From assembly GCA_003485715.1 (NCBI GenBank), contig DNIF01000104.1:1-7772 (forward strand): 7,772 nt of DNA. Reading direction: 5' to 3'. Positions 1-6,337 of this stretch are shown here, piece by piece (within the stretch, counting starts at the first letter, position 1; each line of letters starts with the position of its first letter). The translations under genes were made by a program, and so were the position numbers. Under the pieces are notes generated by a model, which saw only the letters and a program-made list of their open reading frames with translations, searched no databases and was not told the DNA's origin. The DNA is from Gammaproteobacteria bacterium (GTDB taxonomy: Bacteria; Pseudomonadota; Gammaproteobacteria; UBA7966).

Positions 1-1
1 G

Positions 2-16
2 TGGGGAAAAGTGGGG
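2..16 (+). promoter_or_regulatory. Probable MraZ operator: two TGGGG direct repeats
   Basis: TGGGG at 2-6 and TGGGG at 12-16 are separated by the 5-nt spacer AAAAG, so the two boxes lie exactly one helical turn apart. MraZ is known to bind TGGGN direct repeats with 5-nt spacers upstream of its own gene and to repress the operon in E. coli. The position, about 30 nt before the mraZ start, fits autoregulation. Further repeats and the promoter's -35 and -10 boxes probably lie left of the window, so the array may be cut by the edge. The operator role is inferred from pattern and position. Confidence 0.75.
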
Positions 17-44
17 CATCAACGCCCCCTCCGGGGTGGGAAGC

Positions 45-506
45 GTGTTCCGTGGATTGAGCACAGTCAGTCTCGATGCCAAGGGGCGCTTGGCCATACC
101 CTCGCGTTATCGTGATCGGCTGGCCGAATCCGGCCAACAGGACCTCGTTCTAACCATCAATCCCCTCGACCGCTGCCTGTGGCTTTACCCGCTCCCGGAA
201 TGGGAGCTCATCGAGGTGAAGCTCGCCGAGTTGCCGGAGTTCGAGAACCGGCAGACGCGGCGAACCAAGCAGATGTTGCGCGGCTACGCCGTCGACCTCG
301 AGGTCGATGCCCAGGGCCGCGTCCTGTTGCCGCAGAAGCACCGCGAGTTCGCCGGGCTTGCTCGGCATGTGGCAGTCGTTGGTCAGGGCAACAAGTTCGA
401 ACTGTGGGACGAGGATGCCTGGAACCGCCAACGCGACGAGTGGCTCGAGGAAGTGGATCAGAATGCCCTCGAACCCAGCGAGGCGCTGCGGCGACTCGCC
501 CTGTGA
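45..506 (+). CDS. mraZ: Transcriptional regulator MraZ
   Basis: MraZ is a DNA-binding protein of the SpoVT/AbrB-like fold that forms ring-shaped oligomers and controls the dcw operon by binding repeats in front of its own gene. The 153-residue protein has both family repeats. The first has D11-A-K-G-R15 followed by P19, and the second has D88-A-Q-G-R92 followed by a Pro. The segments LYPLPEWE and GQGNKFELWDE closely match enterobacterial MraZ. I chose the GTG at 45 because it gives an N-terminus of (M)FRG, the usual MraZ start, and a length next to the 152 aa of E. coli. An in-frame GTG at 36 would add three residues (M-G-S, with the GTG at 45 then read as Val). The G-rich stretch at 33-43 can serve as a ribosome binding site for the 45 start. 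The gene heads the cluster and lies 13 nt before rsmH. Function is near certain; the exact start is less so. Confidence 0.95.
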   Translation: MFRGLSTVSLDAKGRLAIPSRYRDRLAESGQQDLVLTINPLDRCLWLYPLPEWELIEVKLAELPEFENRQTRRTKQMLRGYAVDLEVDAQGRVLLPQKHREFAGLARHVAVVGQGNKFELWDEDAWNRQRDEWLEEVDQNALEPSEALRRLAL

Positions 507-519
507 CTGGGGTCAGCTC

Positions 520-1449
520 ATGCAAGCGCAGACCACGCCGCCACGGGCACATGTCCCGGTCATGCTCGAGGCCTGCATCGAGGCCCTCGCACCGCGCCCG
601 GACGGTCGTTACTGCGACGGCACCTGGGGCCGCGGCGGACACGGTCGCGCGCTGCTCGCGCGCCTCGGGCCCGAGGGTCGTCTGCTCGCCCTCGATCGCG
701 ATCCAGAGGCCATCGCGGACGCCCACTCGCTGGCAGCCGCCGATCCGCGCCTGCTCGTGTTTCGCACCCCCTTCTCGCGCCTGGACGAGGCCGTCGCGGC
801 GGCCTTCGGCCCTGGCCGTGTGCTCGACGGCTGCCTGCTGGACCTCGGCGTCTCCTCGCCCCAACTGGACACGGCCGAACGCGGCTTCAGCTTCCTGCGT
901 GACGGACCACTCGACATGCGCATGGACCCGACCAGCGGTATTCCCGCCAGCGAATGGCTCGCGGAGGTCAGCGAGTCGGAGCTGGCGGATGTCCTGTTCC
1001 AGCTTGGCGAAGAGCGTCATTCACGGCGCATTGCCCGGGCCATCTGCAGCGAGCGCGCCCGCGCGCCCATCGACACCACAGCCCGCCTGGCGGCCATCGT
1101 CAAAGAGGCACACCCGCGCTGGCCACGTGGACATCATCCGGCTACCCGGAGCTTCCAGGCCATCCGACTGCACATCAATCGGGAGCTCGTGGAGCTGGAG
1201 ACTGGATTGCGAGCAGCCGCCCGGGTCCTCGTGCCCGAAGGGCGATTGGCCGTGCTGACTTTCCACTCCCTGGAGGACCGTATCGTCAAACGCTTTCTTC
1301 GGGGCGACCTCCACGACGATCGTCCGCACTGGGCCCGACCGGAGCCCGATCTGCGCCCGTTGGGTCGTGCACTCGCTGCCAGCGAGGATGAGACCACGCT
1401 GAACCCACGTGCGCGCAGTGCCCACCTGCGCATCGGGGTACGGCAATGA
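520..1449 (+). CDS. rsmH: 16S rRNA (cytosine(1402)-N(4))-methyltransferase RsmH
   Basis: RsmH (MraW) uses S-adenosylmethionine to methylate N4 of C1402 in the 16S rRNA P site, a cytoplasmic step that tunes decoding. The protein has 309 residues, close to the 313 of E. coli. Family blocks seen in order are HVPVML (11-16), the SAM-binding DGTWGRGGH (33-41), ALDRDP (67-72), LLDLGVSSPQLD (106-117), RGFSFLRDGPLDMRMD (121-136), GEERHSRRIARAI (173-185), ATRSFQAIRLHIN (218-230), LTFHSLEDRIVKRF (256-269) and a C-terminal NPRARSAHLRIG. The region from about 140 to 215 is the inserted rRNA-recognition domain of the family. The ATG at 520 follows the mraZ stop by 13 nt, with GGGG at 509-512 as a weak ribosome binding site; starts further upstream in this frame would run back into mraZ. 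Its stop overlaps the ftsL start in ATGA, implying coupling. Confidence 0.97.
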   Translation: MQAQTTPPRAHVPVMLEACIEALAPRPDGRYCDGTWGRGGHGRALLARLGPEGRLLALDRDPEAIADAHSLAAADPRLLVFRTPFSRLDEAVAAAFGPGRVLDGCLLDLGVSSPQLDTAERGFSFLRDGPLDMRMDPTSGIPASEWLAEVSESELADVLFQLGEERHSRRIARAICSERARAPIDTTARLAAIVKEAHPRWPRGHHPATRSFQAIRLHINRELVELETGLRAAARVLVPEGRLAVLTFHSLEDRIVKRFLRGDLHDDRPHWARPEPDLRPLGRALAASEDETTLNPRARSAHLRIGVRQ

Positions 1450-1718
1450 GCGGCTGGCGCATCCTGCCGGCGAGTGCACTAGCCGTGGCCCTGCTTGGCA
1501 CGGGGGCAGCACTCGTGCTCGTCCGTCATGAAGCACGCTTGCAGTTTGTGGCCTTGCAGGCAGAGCAGCGCACGCGCGCAAAGCTCGAGGAGGAATGGGC
1601 GAGGTTGCAGCTCGAGCAGGCTACCTGGGGTGCCAACGGCCGCGTCGAGGAAATCGCCCGCCAACAGATCGGAATGCACCAGCCCGAGGCAGCCGACGTT
1701 GTGCTGGTGCGGCGATGA
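1446..1718 (+). CDS. ftsL: Cell division protein FtsL
   Basis: FtsL is a small bitopic inner-membrane protein that joins FtsB and FtsQ and helps activate the FtsWI septal synthase. The 90-residue product has a short cytoplasmic N-terminus, one hydrophobic span at about 8-26, and then a charged, leucine- and glutamine-rich stretch at about 28-58 expected to form the periplasmic coiled coil. The C-terminal segment RVEEIARQQIGMHQP is the recognisable FtsL signature. It is shorter than E. coli FtsL (121 aa), the difference lying mainly in the cytoplasmic tail, which is only about seven residues here. Sequence conservation in this family is low, so the call rests on the signature, the topology and the fixed place between rsmH and ftsI. 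It overlaps both neighbours by 4 nt in ATGA, so its translation is probably coupled to both. Confidence 0.93.
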   Translation: MSGWRILPASALAVALLGTGAALVLVRHEARLQFVALQAEQRTRAKLEEEWARLQLEQATWGANGRVEEIARQQIGMHQPEAADVVLVRR

Positions 1719-3460
1719 AGTGGCGCAGCCGCGGCATCCTGCTTCCCGGGCGCCACCGTGCACTACTCACGCTGGTCGGTATCTCCATGCTGGTCCTTGC
1801 CTGGGGGGCCATCGACCTGCAGCTCACCCAGCAGACCTTCCTGCAGGAACATGCCAACGCCCGTCACGTACGCATCGAGACCATTCCGGCGCGCCGCGGC
1901 CTCATCACCGATCGACATGGTGAACCACTCGCCGTCAGTACGGAGGTCTACTCGATCCACGCGCATCCGGCCGCACTGCTCGGTGCCCGGGCGCGCTGGC
2001 CGGAGCTCTGCGCCCTGCTGGGTCTGAGCCCCGAACAGCTCGGGGCCCTGCTCGAACCCAGGCGCAAGCGCGAATTCGTCTGGCTCAAGCGAAGACTCGA
2101 ACCCCAGACGGCCGAGGCGGTGCTGGCTCTGGGAATCCCGGGCGTAGACATCAAGCCTGAGGTGCGTCGCTACTACCCGACCGGCGAGGTCACGGCTCAG
2201 GTCCTCGGTATCACAGACATCGATGACGTTGGCCAGGAGGGGCTCGAGCTTGCGCTCGACCCACGCCTGCGTGGCGAAAACGGTCGCATGCGGGTAATCA
2301 AGACGCGCGACGGCCGCGTGATCGACTCCATCGGCAGCCTCGCTGTACCGCGTCCGGGACAAGACATCGCGCTTTCCATTGATCGCCGTCTTCAGTACGT
2401 CGCCTATCGAGAGCTGAAGAGCGCGGTGCTCGCGCATCGTGCCCGCGGTGGCATGGTGGTCCTGATGGATGCCCAGTCAGGTGAGGTGCTGGCGATGGTC
2501 ACTCAGCCCTCCTTCAACCCCAACAATCGCAGCAGCCTGCTCGGTACGCGCAACGTCAACCGTGCCTTGCTGGATGTCTTTGAACCGGGCTCCACGCTCA
2601 AGCCCTTTACGGTGGCCGCAGCCCTCGATGACGGATTGTTTGAGCCAGAGACGGTCTTCGACACAAACCCCGGGGTGTTTCGTATCGGGCGTTACAACGT
2701 CAAGGACATCCACAACTACGGGAAGCTGGATGTCACGGGCGTGATCGTGAAGTCCAGCAACATAGGCACCGCACGCATCGCGCTTGCGCTCGAGCCGCAA
2801 CGCCTGTGGCAGTACCTGCACGACCTGGGTTTCGGTGAACCAACGCAGTCCGGCTTCCCGGGCGAGCGTTCCGGCTTCCTCGCCAGCCCCACCGGTTGGC
2901 GGGAGTTCCAGCAGGCCACCATCTCCTTCGGTTACGGCATCTCGGTTACCGGCTTGCAACTCGCACAGGCCTATACGGCCTTTGCACGTGACGGCACCTG
3001 GGTGCCGGCAACCTTCGAGCGCCGGCACGAGCTGGTTTCCGGCCCGCGAGCCTTCTCGCCCCGGACCGCGGCAGCCATGCGTGACATGCTGGAGGCGGTC
3101 GTACTGCGCGGAACGGCCCAGCTCGCACGCGTGCCGGGCTATCGCACCGGTGGCAAGACCGGCACCGTGCACAAGACCGAGCCCGGTGGCGGCTACGCCA
3201 AGGGTCGCTACCTTTCACTCTTCGCCGGCATGGCGCCCATGAGCTCCCCGCGGTTGGTAGCCGTGGTGGTAGTCGACGAACCCCAGGGCGGCGAGTACTA
3301 CGGCGGGCGTGTTGCCGCACCCGTGTTCTCACGCTTGATGACCGAGGCGCTGCGGCTGCTCGACGTCCCACCGGACCGGCTCGAGGGGCTGGCACCACCG
3401 AAGCTGGCCGGGCTGTCCCCTGAGCTCGCCGCCGAGGCCGGCTGGAGCGTGGCGCAATGA
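1715..3460 (+). CDS. ftsI: Peptidoglycan D,D-transpeptidase FtsI (PBP3)
   Basis: FtsI is the class B penicillin-binding protein that cross-links septal peptidoglycan in the periplasm, working with FtsW and targeted by beta-lactams. The 581-residue protein (E. coli: 588) has a cytoplasmic start rich in basic residues, one membrane span at about 16-34, and the pedestal/dimer domain opening with RGLITDRHGEPLA (61-73). The YYPTGEVTAQVLG and GQEGLE motifs come later in that domain. The transpeptidase domain carries all three active-site motifs: S293-T-L-K296 with the nucleophile Ser293, S347-S-N349, and K481-T-G-T484. The stretch YYGGRVAAPVF near the C-terminus is also typical of FtsI. The ATG at 1715 overlaps the ftsL stop in ATGA and removes 40 implausible residues that a longer reading would add. 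The stop overlaps the murE start in the same way. Nothing suggests loss of activity. Confidence 0.97.
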   Translation: MKWRSRGILLPGRHRALLTLVGISMLVLAWGAIDLQLTQQTFLQEHANARHVRIETIPARRGLITDRHGEPLAVSTEVYSIHAHPAALLGARARWPELCALLGLSPEQLGALLEPRRKREFVWLKRRLEPQTAEAVLALGIPGVDIKPEVRRYYPTGEVTAQVLGITDIDDVGQEGLELALDPRLRGENGRMRVIKTRDGRVIDSIGSLAVPRPGQDIALSIDRRLQYVAYRELKSAVLAHRARGGMVVLMDAQSGEVLAMVTQPSFNPNNRSSLLGTRNVNRALLDVFEPGSTLKPFTVAAALDDGLFEPETVFDTNPGVFRIGRYNVKDIHNYGKLDVTGVIVKSSNIGTARIALALEPQRLWQYLHDLGFGEPTQSGFPGERSGFLASPTGWREFQQATISFGYGISVTGLQLAQAYTAFARDGTWVPATFERRHELVSGPRAFSPRTAAAMRDMLEAVVLRGTAQLARVPGYRTGGKTGTVHKTEPGGGYAKGRYLSLFAGMAPMSSPRLVAVVVVDEPQGGEYYGGRVAAPVFSRLMTEALRLLDVPPDRLEGLAPPKLAGLSPELAAEAGWSVAQ

Positions 3461-4992
3461 CGCCCCTCCTGCACGACCCGACCCGGGCGGTCCCGCTGGC
3501 CGAGCTGCTCGCCGGACTTCGGGTGGCGGGGGTTCTGGCGGGAGATCTCCGCGTGACCGGCATGACCGAAGACTCCCGTCAGGTCATGCCCGGTGATCTC
3601 TTTCTCGCCCTGCCAGGCATCGCGGGCGATCACACCGTTCAACACAGCACGGCAGCCCTTGCCGCTGGCGCCGGCGCCGTGCTCACCGACAGTGAGGCAT
3701 CTGCAGCGAGCCTGCCTGGCGTCCTGCACTGCGCGCAGCTGCGCTGTCATGCCTCATCGATCGCCTCGCGCTACTGCGATCATCCCTCGCATGCGCTCGA
3801 GATCGTGGGCGTGACCGGCACCAACGGCAAGAGCACCGTGACCCATCTGGTGGCGACGGCCCTCGCTGGACTGACGCAAACACACCGTGTGGGGCTGCTC
3901 GGCACTCTGGGCAATGGCCTGCTCGGTGCTCTCGAGCCCTCCACGCTCACCACCGTAAGCGCCGTTGCCGTACAGGGCTGGCTCGCTGCGCTACGCGCTG
4001 CCGGTGCCAGGCATGTGGTTACGGAAGTCAGCTCGCACGCGCTCGATCAGCATCGGGTGCAGGGCGTGCGCTTTGCCGTGGCGGCCTTCACCAACCTGAC
4101 CCGCGATCATCTGGATTATCACGGCTCCCTTGCAGCCTACGCCGAGGCCAAGCTGGGCCTCTTCGATCTGCCCGAGGTCGCTGCGTGCTGCTACAACGCC
4201 GCCGATCCCCTCGCCCAGAAGATCCGCGAACGGGTGTCCTCGCGCATGCCAAGCATCGGCTGGGCACTCGATGCCGTGGCCAGCGCCACACTGCGACCGA
4301 CATACCTGCAGATGGATCGGGATGGCATCCGCATGCGCGGCCTGTGGCAGCAGGAAGGCTGGGAGATCGTGAGCCCGCTGGTCGGACGCTTCAATGCCGA
4401 GAATCTGCTCGCCGCCCTCGGTTGCCTGCTTCTGCTCGGTCATGGCGCTGCGGACGCCGCAGCGGCGCTCGCGCGCGTGCCCTCCGTGCGCGGTCGCCTC
4501 GAACGCCTCGCCTCGAGTAAGCACGCGGAAGGCACCGAATCTGGCGCGATGCCGCTGGTGATCGTCGACTATGCCCATTCTCCGGATGCGCTGGAGAAGG
4601 CGTTGCTGGCCCTGCGTCCGCTCTGCTCCGGGCGCCTGGTGTGTGTCTTCGGTTGTGGTGGCGAGCGCGACGCCGGAAAACGTCCGCTGATGGGTGCCAT
4701 CGCCGAGCGGCTGGCCGATCAGGTCATCGTCACCAGCGACAACCCACGCGGCGAGGCACCCGAGCAGATCATCGACGCGATCCTCGCCGGTATCTCTGCC
4801 CGGGACGCAGTGCTGATCGAGCCGGATCGCGCACAGGCCATCGCCCTTGCCGTTAACGCAGCGGCAGCCGGCGATCTGGTGCTCATCGCCGGCAAGGGAC
4901 ACGAGGACTATCAGGAGATCGGCGGGCGTCGTCTGCCCTTCAGTGACCAGACCTGTGCACGCCTGGCGATGGAGGCACGAGGCCCATGCTGA
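3457..4992 (+). CDS. murE: UDP-MurNAc-L-Ala-D-Glu:meso-diaminopimelate ligase MurE
   Basis: MurE is the cytoplasmic ATP-dependent ligase that adds the third residue of the stem peptide. The 511 residues cover an N-terminal UDP-binding domain (DSR at 39-41, PGDLF at 45-49), a central ATPase domain and a C-terminal ligase domain. The P-loop is TGTNGKST (120-127), where the usual TGTNGKTT has Ser for the first Thr, a conservative change. Other family motifs are EVSSHALDQHR (180-190), TNLTRDHLDYHG (202-213), the lysine expected to be carbamylated (K232 in YAEAKLGLF), DYAHSPDALEKAL from 371, FGCGGERD (398-405) and KGHE (480-483). D428-N-P-R431 is the signature of meso-diaminopimelate enzymes, as opposed to L-lysine ones, so the wall is predicted to be DAP type. 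It is about 16 residues longer than E. coli MurE, partly from a linker insertion near 352-365. The ATG at 3457 overlaps the ftsI stop; the last 7 nt overlap murF. Confidence 0.97.
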   Translation: MTPLLHDPTRAVPLAELLAGLRVAGVLAGDLRVTGMTEDSRQVMPGDLFLALPGIAGDHTVQHSTAALAAGAGAVLTDSEASAASLPGVLHCAQLRCHASSIASRYCDHPSHALEIVGVTGTNGKSTVTHLVATALAGLTQTHRVGLLGTLGNGLLGALEPSTLTTVSAVAVQGWLAALRAAGARHVVTEVSSHALDQHRVQGVRFAVAAFTNLTRDHLDYHGSLAAYAEAKLGLFDLPEVAACCYNAADPLAQKIRERVSSRMPSIGWALDAVASATLRPTYLQMDRDGIRMRGLWQQEGWEIVSPLVGRFNAENLLAALGCLLLLGHGAADAAAALARVPSVRGRLERLASSKHAEGTESGAMPLVIVDYAHSPDALEKALLALRPLCSGRLVCVFGCGGERDAGKRPLMGAIAERLADQVIVTSDNPRGEAPEQIIDAILAGISARDAVLIEPDRAQAIALAVNAAAAGDLVLIAGKGHEDYQEIGGRRLPFSDQTCARLAMEARGPC

Positions 4993-6332
4993 GCGGCCAC
5001 CTGCACGACGTGGCGCAGGCCTGCGGCGGCCGGCTGCACGGTGTCGATGCGACCTTCGCGGGGGTCAGTACCGACACCCGGCGTATTGCGCCGGGCAACC
5101 TCTTCGTGGCCTTGTCCGGCCCGCGCTTCGACGGCAATGCCTTCCTCGAAGCCGCCGCAGCGGCCGGTGCGGCGGGCGCGCTCTCGCTGCGCGCGGCATC
5201 CCCGCACTTGCCGATAGTGCAGGTCGCGGACACGCTGGCAGCCCTGCACGACCTGGCGCGATTGGCCCGGGCTCGCTACCCAGGCCAGGTCATCGGCATC
5301 ACCGGCAGCAACGGCAAGACGACCGTCAAGGAACTCACCGCGGCATGTCTTGGCGAACGCGGCAGTACCCTGGCCACCGAAGGCAATCTGAACAACCACA
5401 TCGGCGTGCCTCTCACGCTCTGCCGCCTGTCACCCACGCATCTGCATGCCGTCATCGAGATGGGGGCGGGCGGGCTTGGCGAGATAGCACCACTCGCGGC
5501 CATGGTCAGAGCGGATGTGGCCGTGGTCACCTGCTGCGCGCCCGCTCACCTCGAAGGCTTCGGCAGTATCGAAGGGGTGGCACGTACCAAGGGCGAGATC
5601 TTCACTGCGCTCGGTGCTAGAGGTGTGGCCGTGATCAACGGCGAAGATGCCTGGGCCGGATTCTGGCGCGACCTCATCGGCACCCGCCGCACCCTCACCT
5701 TCGGCCTGACGGATCAGTTCGCTGTCCATGCCCGCGACGTGTGCCTGCTGGATACGGGCTCGCGCTTTCAGCTCGTGCTCCCTGACAGCAGCGCCCCGGT
5801 CGAACTCTCCCTGCTGGGTCGCCACAACGTGATGAACGCCCTGGCGGCGGCAGCGGCGGCCCACGCGCTTGGCCTCGACGCGGCCACCTGCGCCAGGGGC
5901 CTGGCGCGCGTCCAGCCGGTCCGAGGCCGGCTCGAGCGGCGTCTGCGCAGCGACGGTGGTGTTCTCATCGACGATAGCTACAACGCCAACCCGGCCTCGC
6001 TCGAGATCGCTGTCCGCACTGCCTGCACGGGCTCCCGCAAGGTATGGGTGGTGCTTGGCGACATGGCCGAACTCGGCAAGGAAGCGGCACCGTTGCATGC
6101 GCACGCCGGCGAGACCTTGCGCACGTTGGGGGTCGAACGACTCCTGGGAGTCGGTCCACTGGCCGCACACGCCTGCCGTGCCTTCGGGCCGGGAGCGAGT
6201 CCGCACGGCAGCCTGGAGGAGTTGTACGAGCACATCGAGCACTCGTTGAAACCCGACACCCTGCTTCTCATCAAGGGTTCCCGCTCGGCCGGTCTCGAAC
6301 GGCTGGTCAAGCGCATGACCGGAGGAACCTGA
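4986..6332 (+). CDS. murF: UDP-MurNAc-tripeptide:D-alanyl-D-alanine ligase MurF
   Basis: MurF completes the cytoplasmic precursor by joining D-Ala-D-Ala to UDP-MurNAc-tripeptide at the cost of ATP. The 448-residue protein (E. coli: 452) shows STDTR (28-32) in the UDP-binding domain, the P-loop T106-GSNGKTT-113, then EGNLNNHIGVPLTL, EMGAGGLGEI and AHLEGFGSIEGVARTKGEIF in the ATPase domain. DDSYNANPASL (329-339) opens the C-terminal domain, and VLGDMAELG and KGSRSAGLERLV follow near the end. One residue stands out: VTCCAPAHLEGFG has Cys183 where an Asn is usual in the family (VTNxxPAH). The rest looks intact. The ATG at 4986 lies inside the last codons of murE, with the sequence ATGCTGA holding both start and stop, so translation is probably coupled. 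The codons before the stop form the ribosome binding site of mraY. Confidence 0.97.
   Translation: MLSGHLHDVAQACGGRLHGVDATFAGVSTDTRRIAPGNLFVALSGPRFDGNAFLEAAAAAGAAGALSLRAASPHLPIVQVADTLAALHDLARLARARYPGQVIGITGSNGKTTVKELTAACLGERGSTLATEGNLNNHIGVPLTLCRLSPTHLHAVIEMGAGGLGEIAPLAAMVRADVAVVTCCAPAHLEGFGSIEGVARTKGEIFTALGARGVAVINGEDAWAGFWRDLIGTRRTLTFGLTDQFAVHARDVCLLDTGSRFQLVLPDSSAPVELSLLGRHNVMNALAAAAAAHALGLDAATCARGLARVQPVRGRLERRLRSDGGVLIDDSYNANPASLEIAVRTACTGSRKVWVVLGDMAELGKEAAPLHAHAGETLRTLGVERLLGVGPLAAHACRAFGPGASPHGSLEELYEHIEHSLKPDTLLLIKGSRSAGLERLVKRMTGGT
6321..6326 (+). promoter_or_regulatory. Ribosome binding site of mraY inside murF
   Basis: GGAGGA is the best Shine-Dalgarno match at any junction of this cluster. 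It lies in the last codons of murF, 11 nt before the ATG at 6338, a little longer than the common 5-9 nt spacing. It supports the ATG at 6338 as the mraY start and suggests that mraY can recruit ribosomes itself rather than depending only on termination of murF. Confidence 0.7.
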
Positions 6333-6337
6333 AAACC

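Noticed and set aside
508..512. Isolated TGGGG in the mraZ-rsmH gap as a second MraZ site
   Set aside because: There is no partner at 10-bp spacing. The G-run is better explained as the weak ribosome binding site of rsmH.
208..1020. Antisense open frame of 270 codons opposite mraZ and rsmH
   Set aside because: Arg/Gly/Ala-rich shadow with no domain, entirely opposite well-supported genes.
179..1258. Long + strand open frame of 359 codons spanning mraZ and rsmH in another frame
   Set aside because: It is rich in Arg, Ala, Pro and Ser, shows no family motif, and lies across two clear genes. Long spurious frames are expected in GC-rich coding DNA.
3820..3840. MurE P-loop GTNGKST as a defective ATP site
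   Set aside because: Ser for Thr after the P-loop Lys keeps the hydroxyl that coordinates Mg, and the Lys itself is present.
3991..4902. Antisense open frame of 303 codons opposite murE
   Set aside because: Composition follows the reverse of murE codons, there is no recognisable domain or good ribosome binding site, and murE fully explains the constraint here. I treat it as a shadow.
5430..6242. Antisense open frame of 270 codons opposite murF, with a further one of 278 codons at 5978-6814
   Set aside because: These overlap each other and lie opposite murF and mraY. They have no motifs and the unusual composition of reverse-strand readings.
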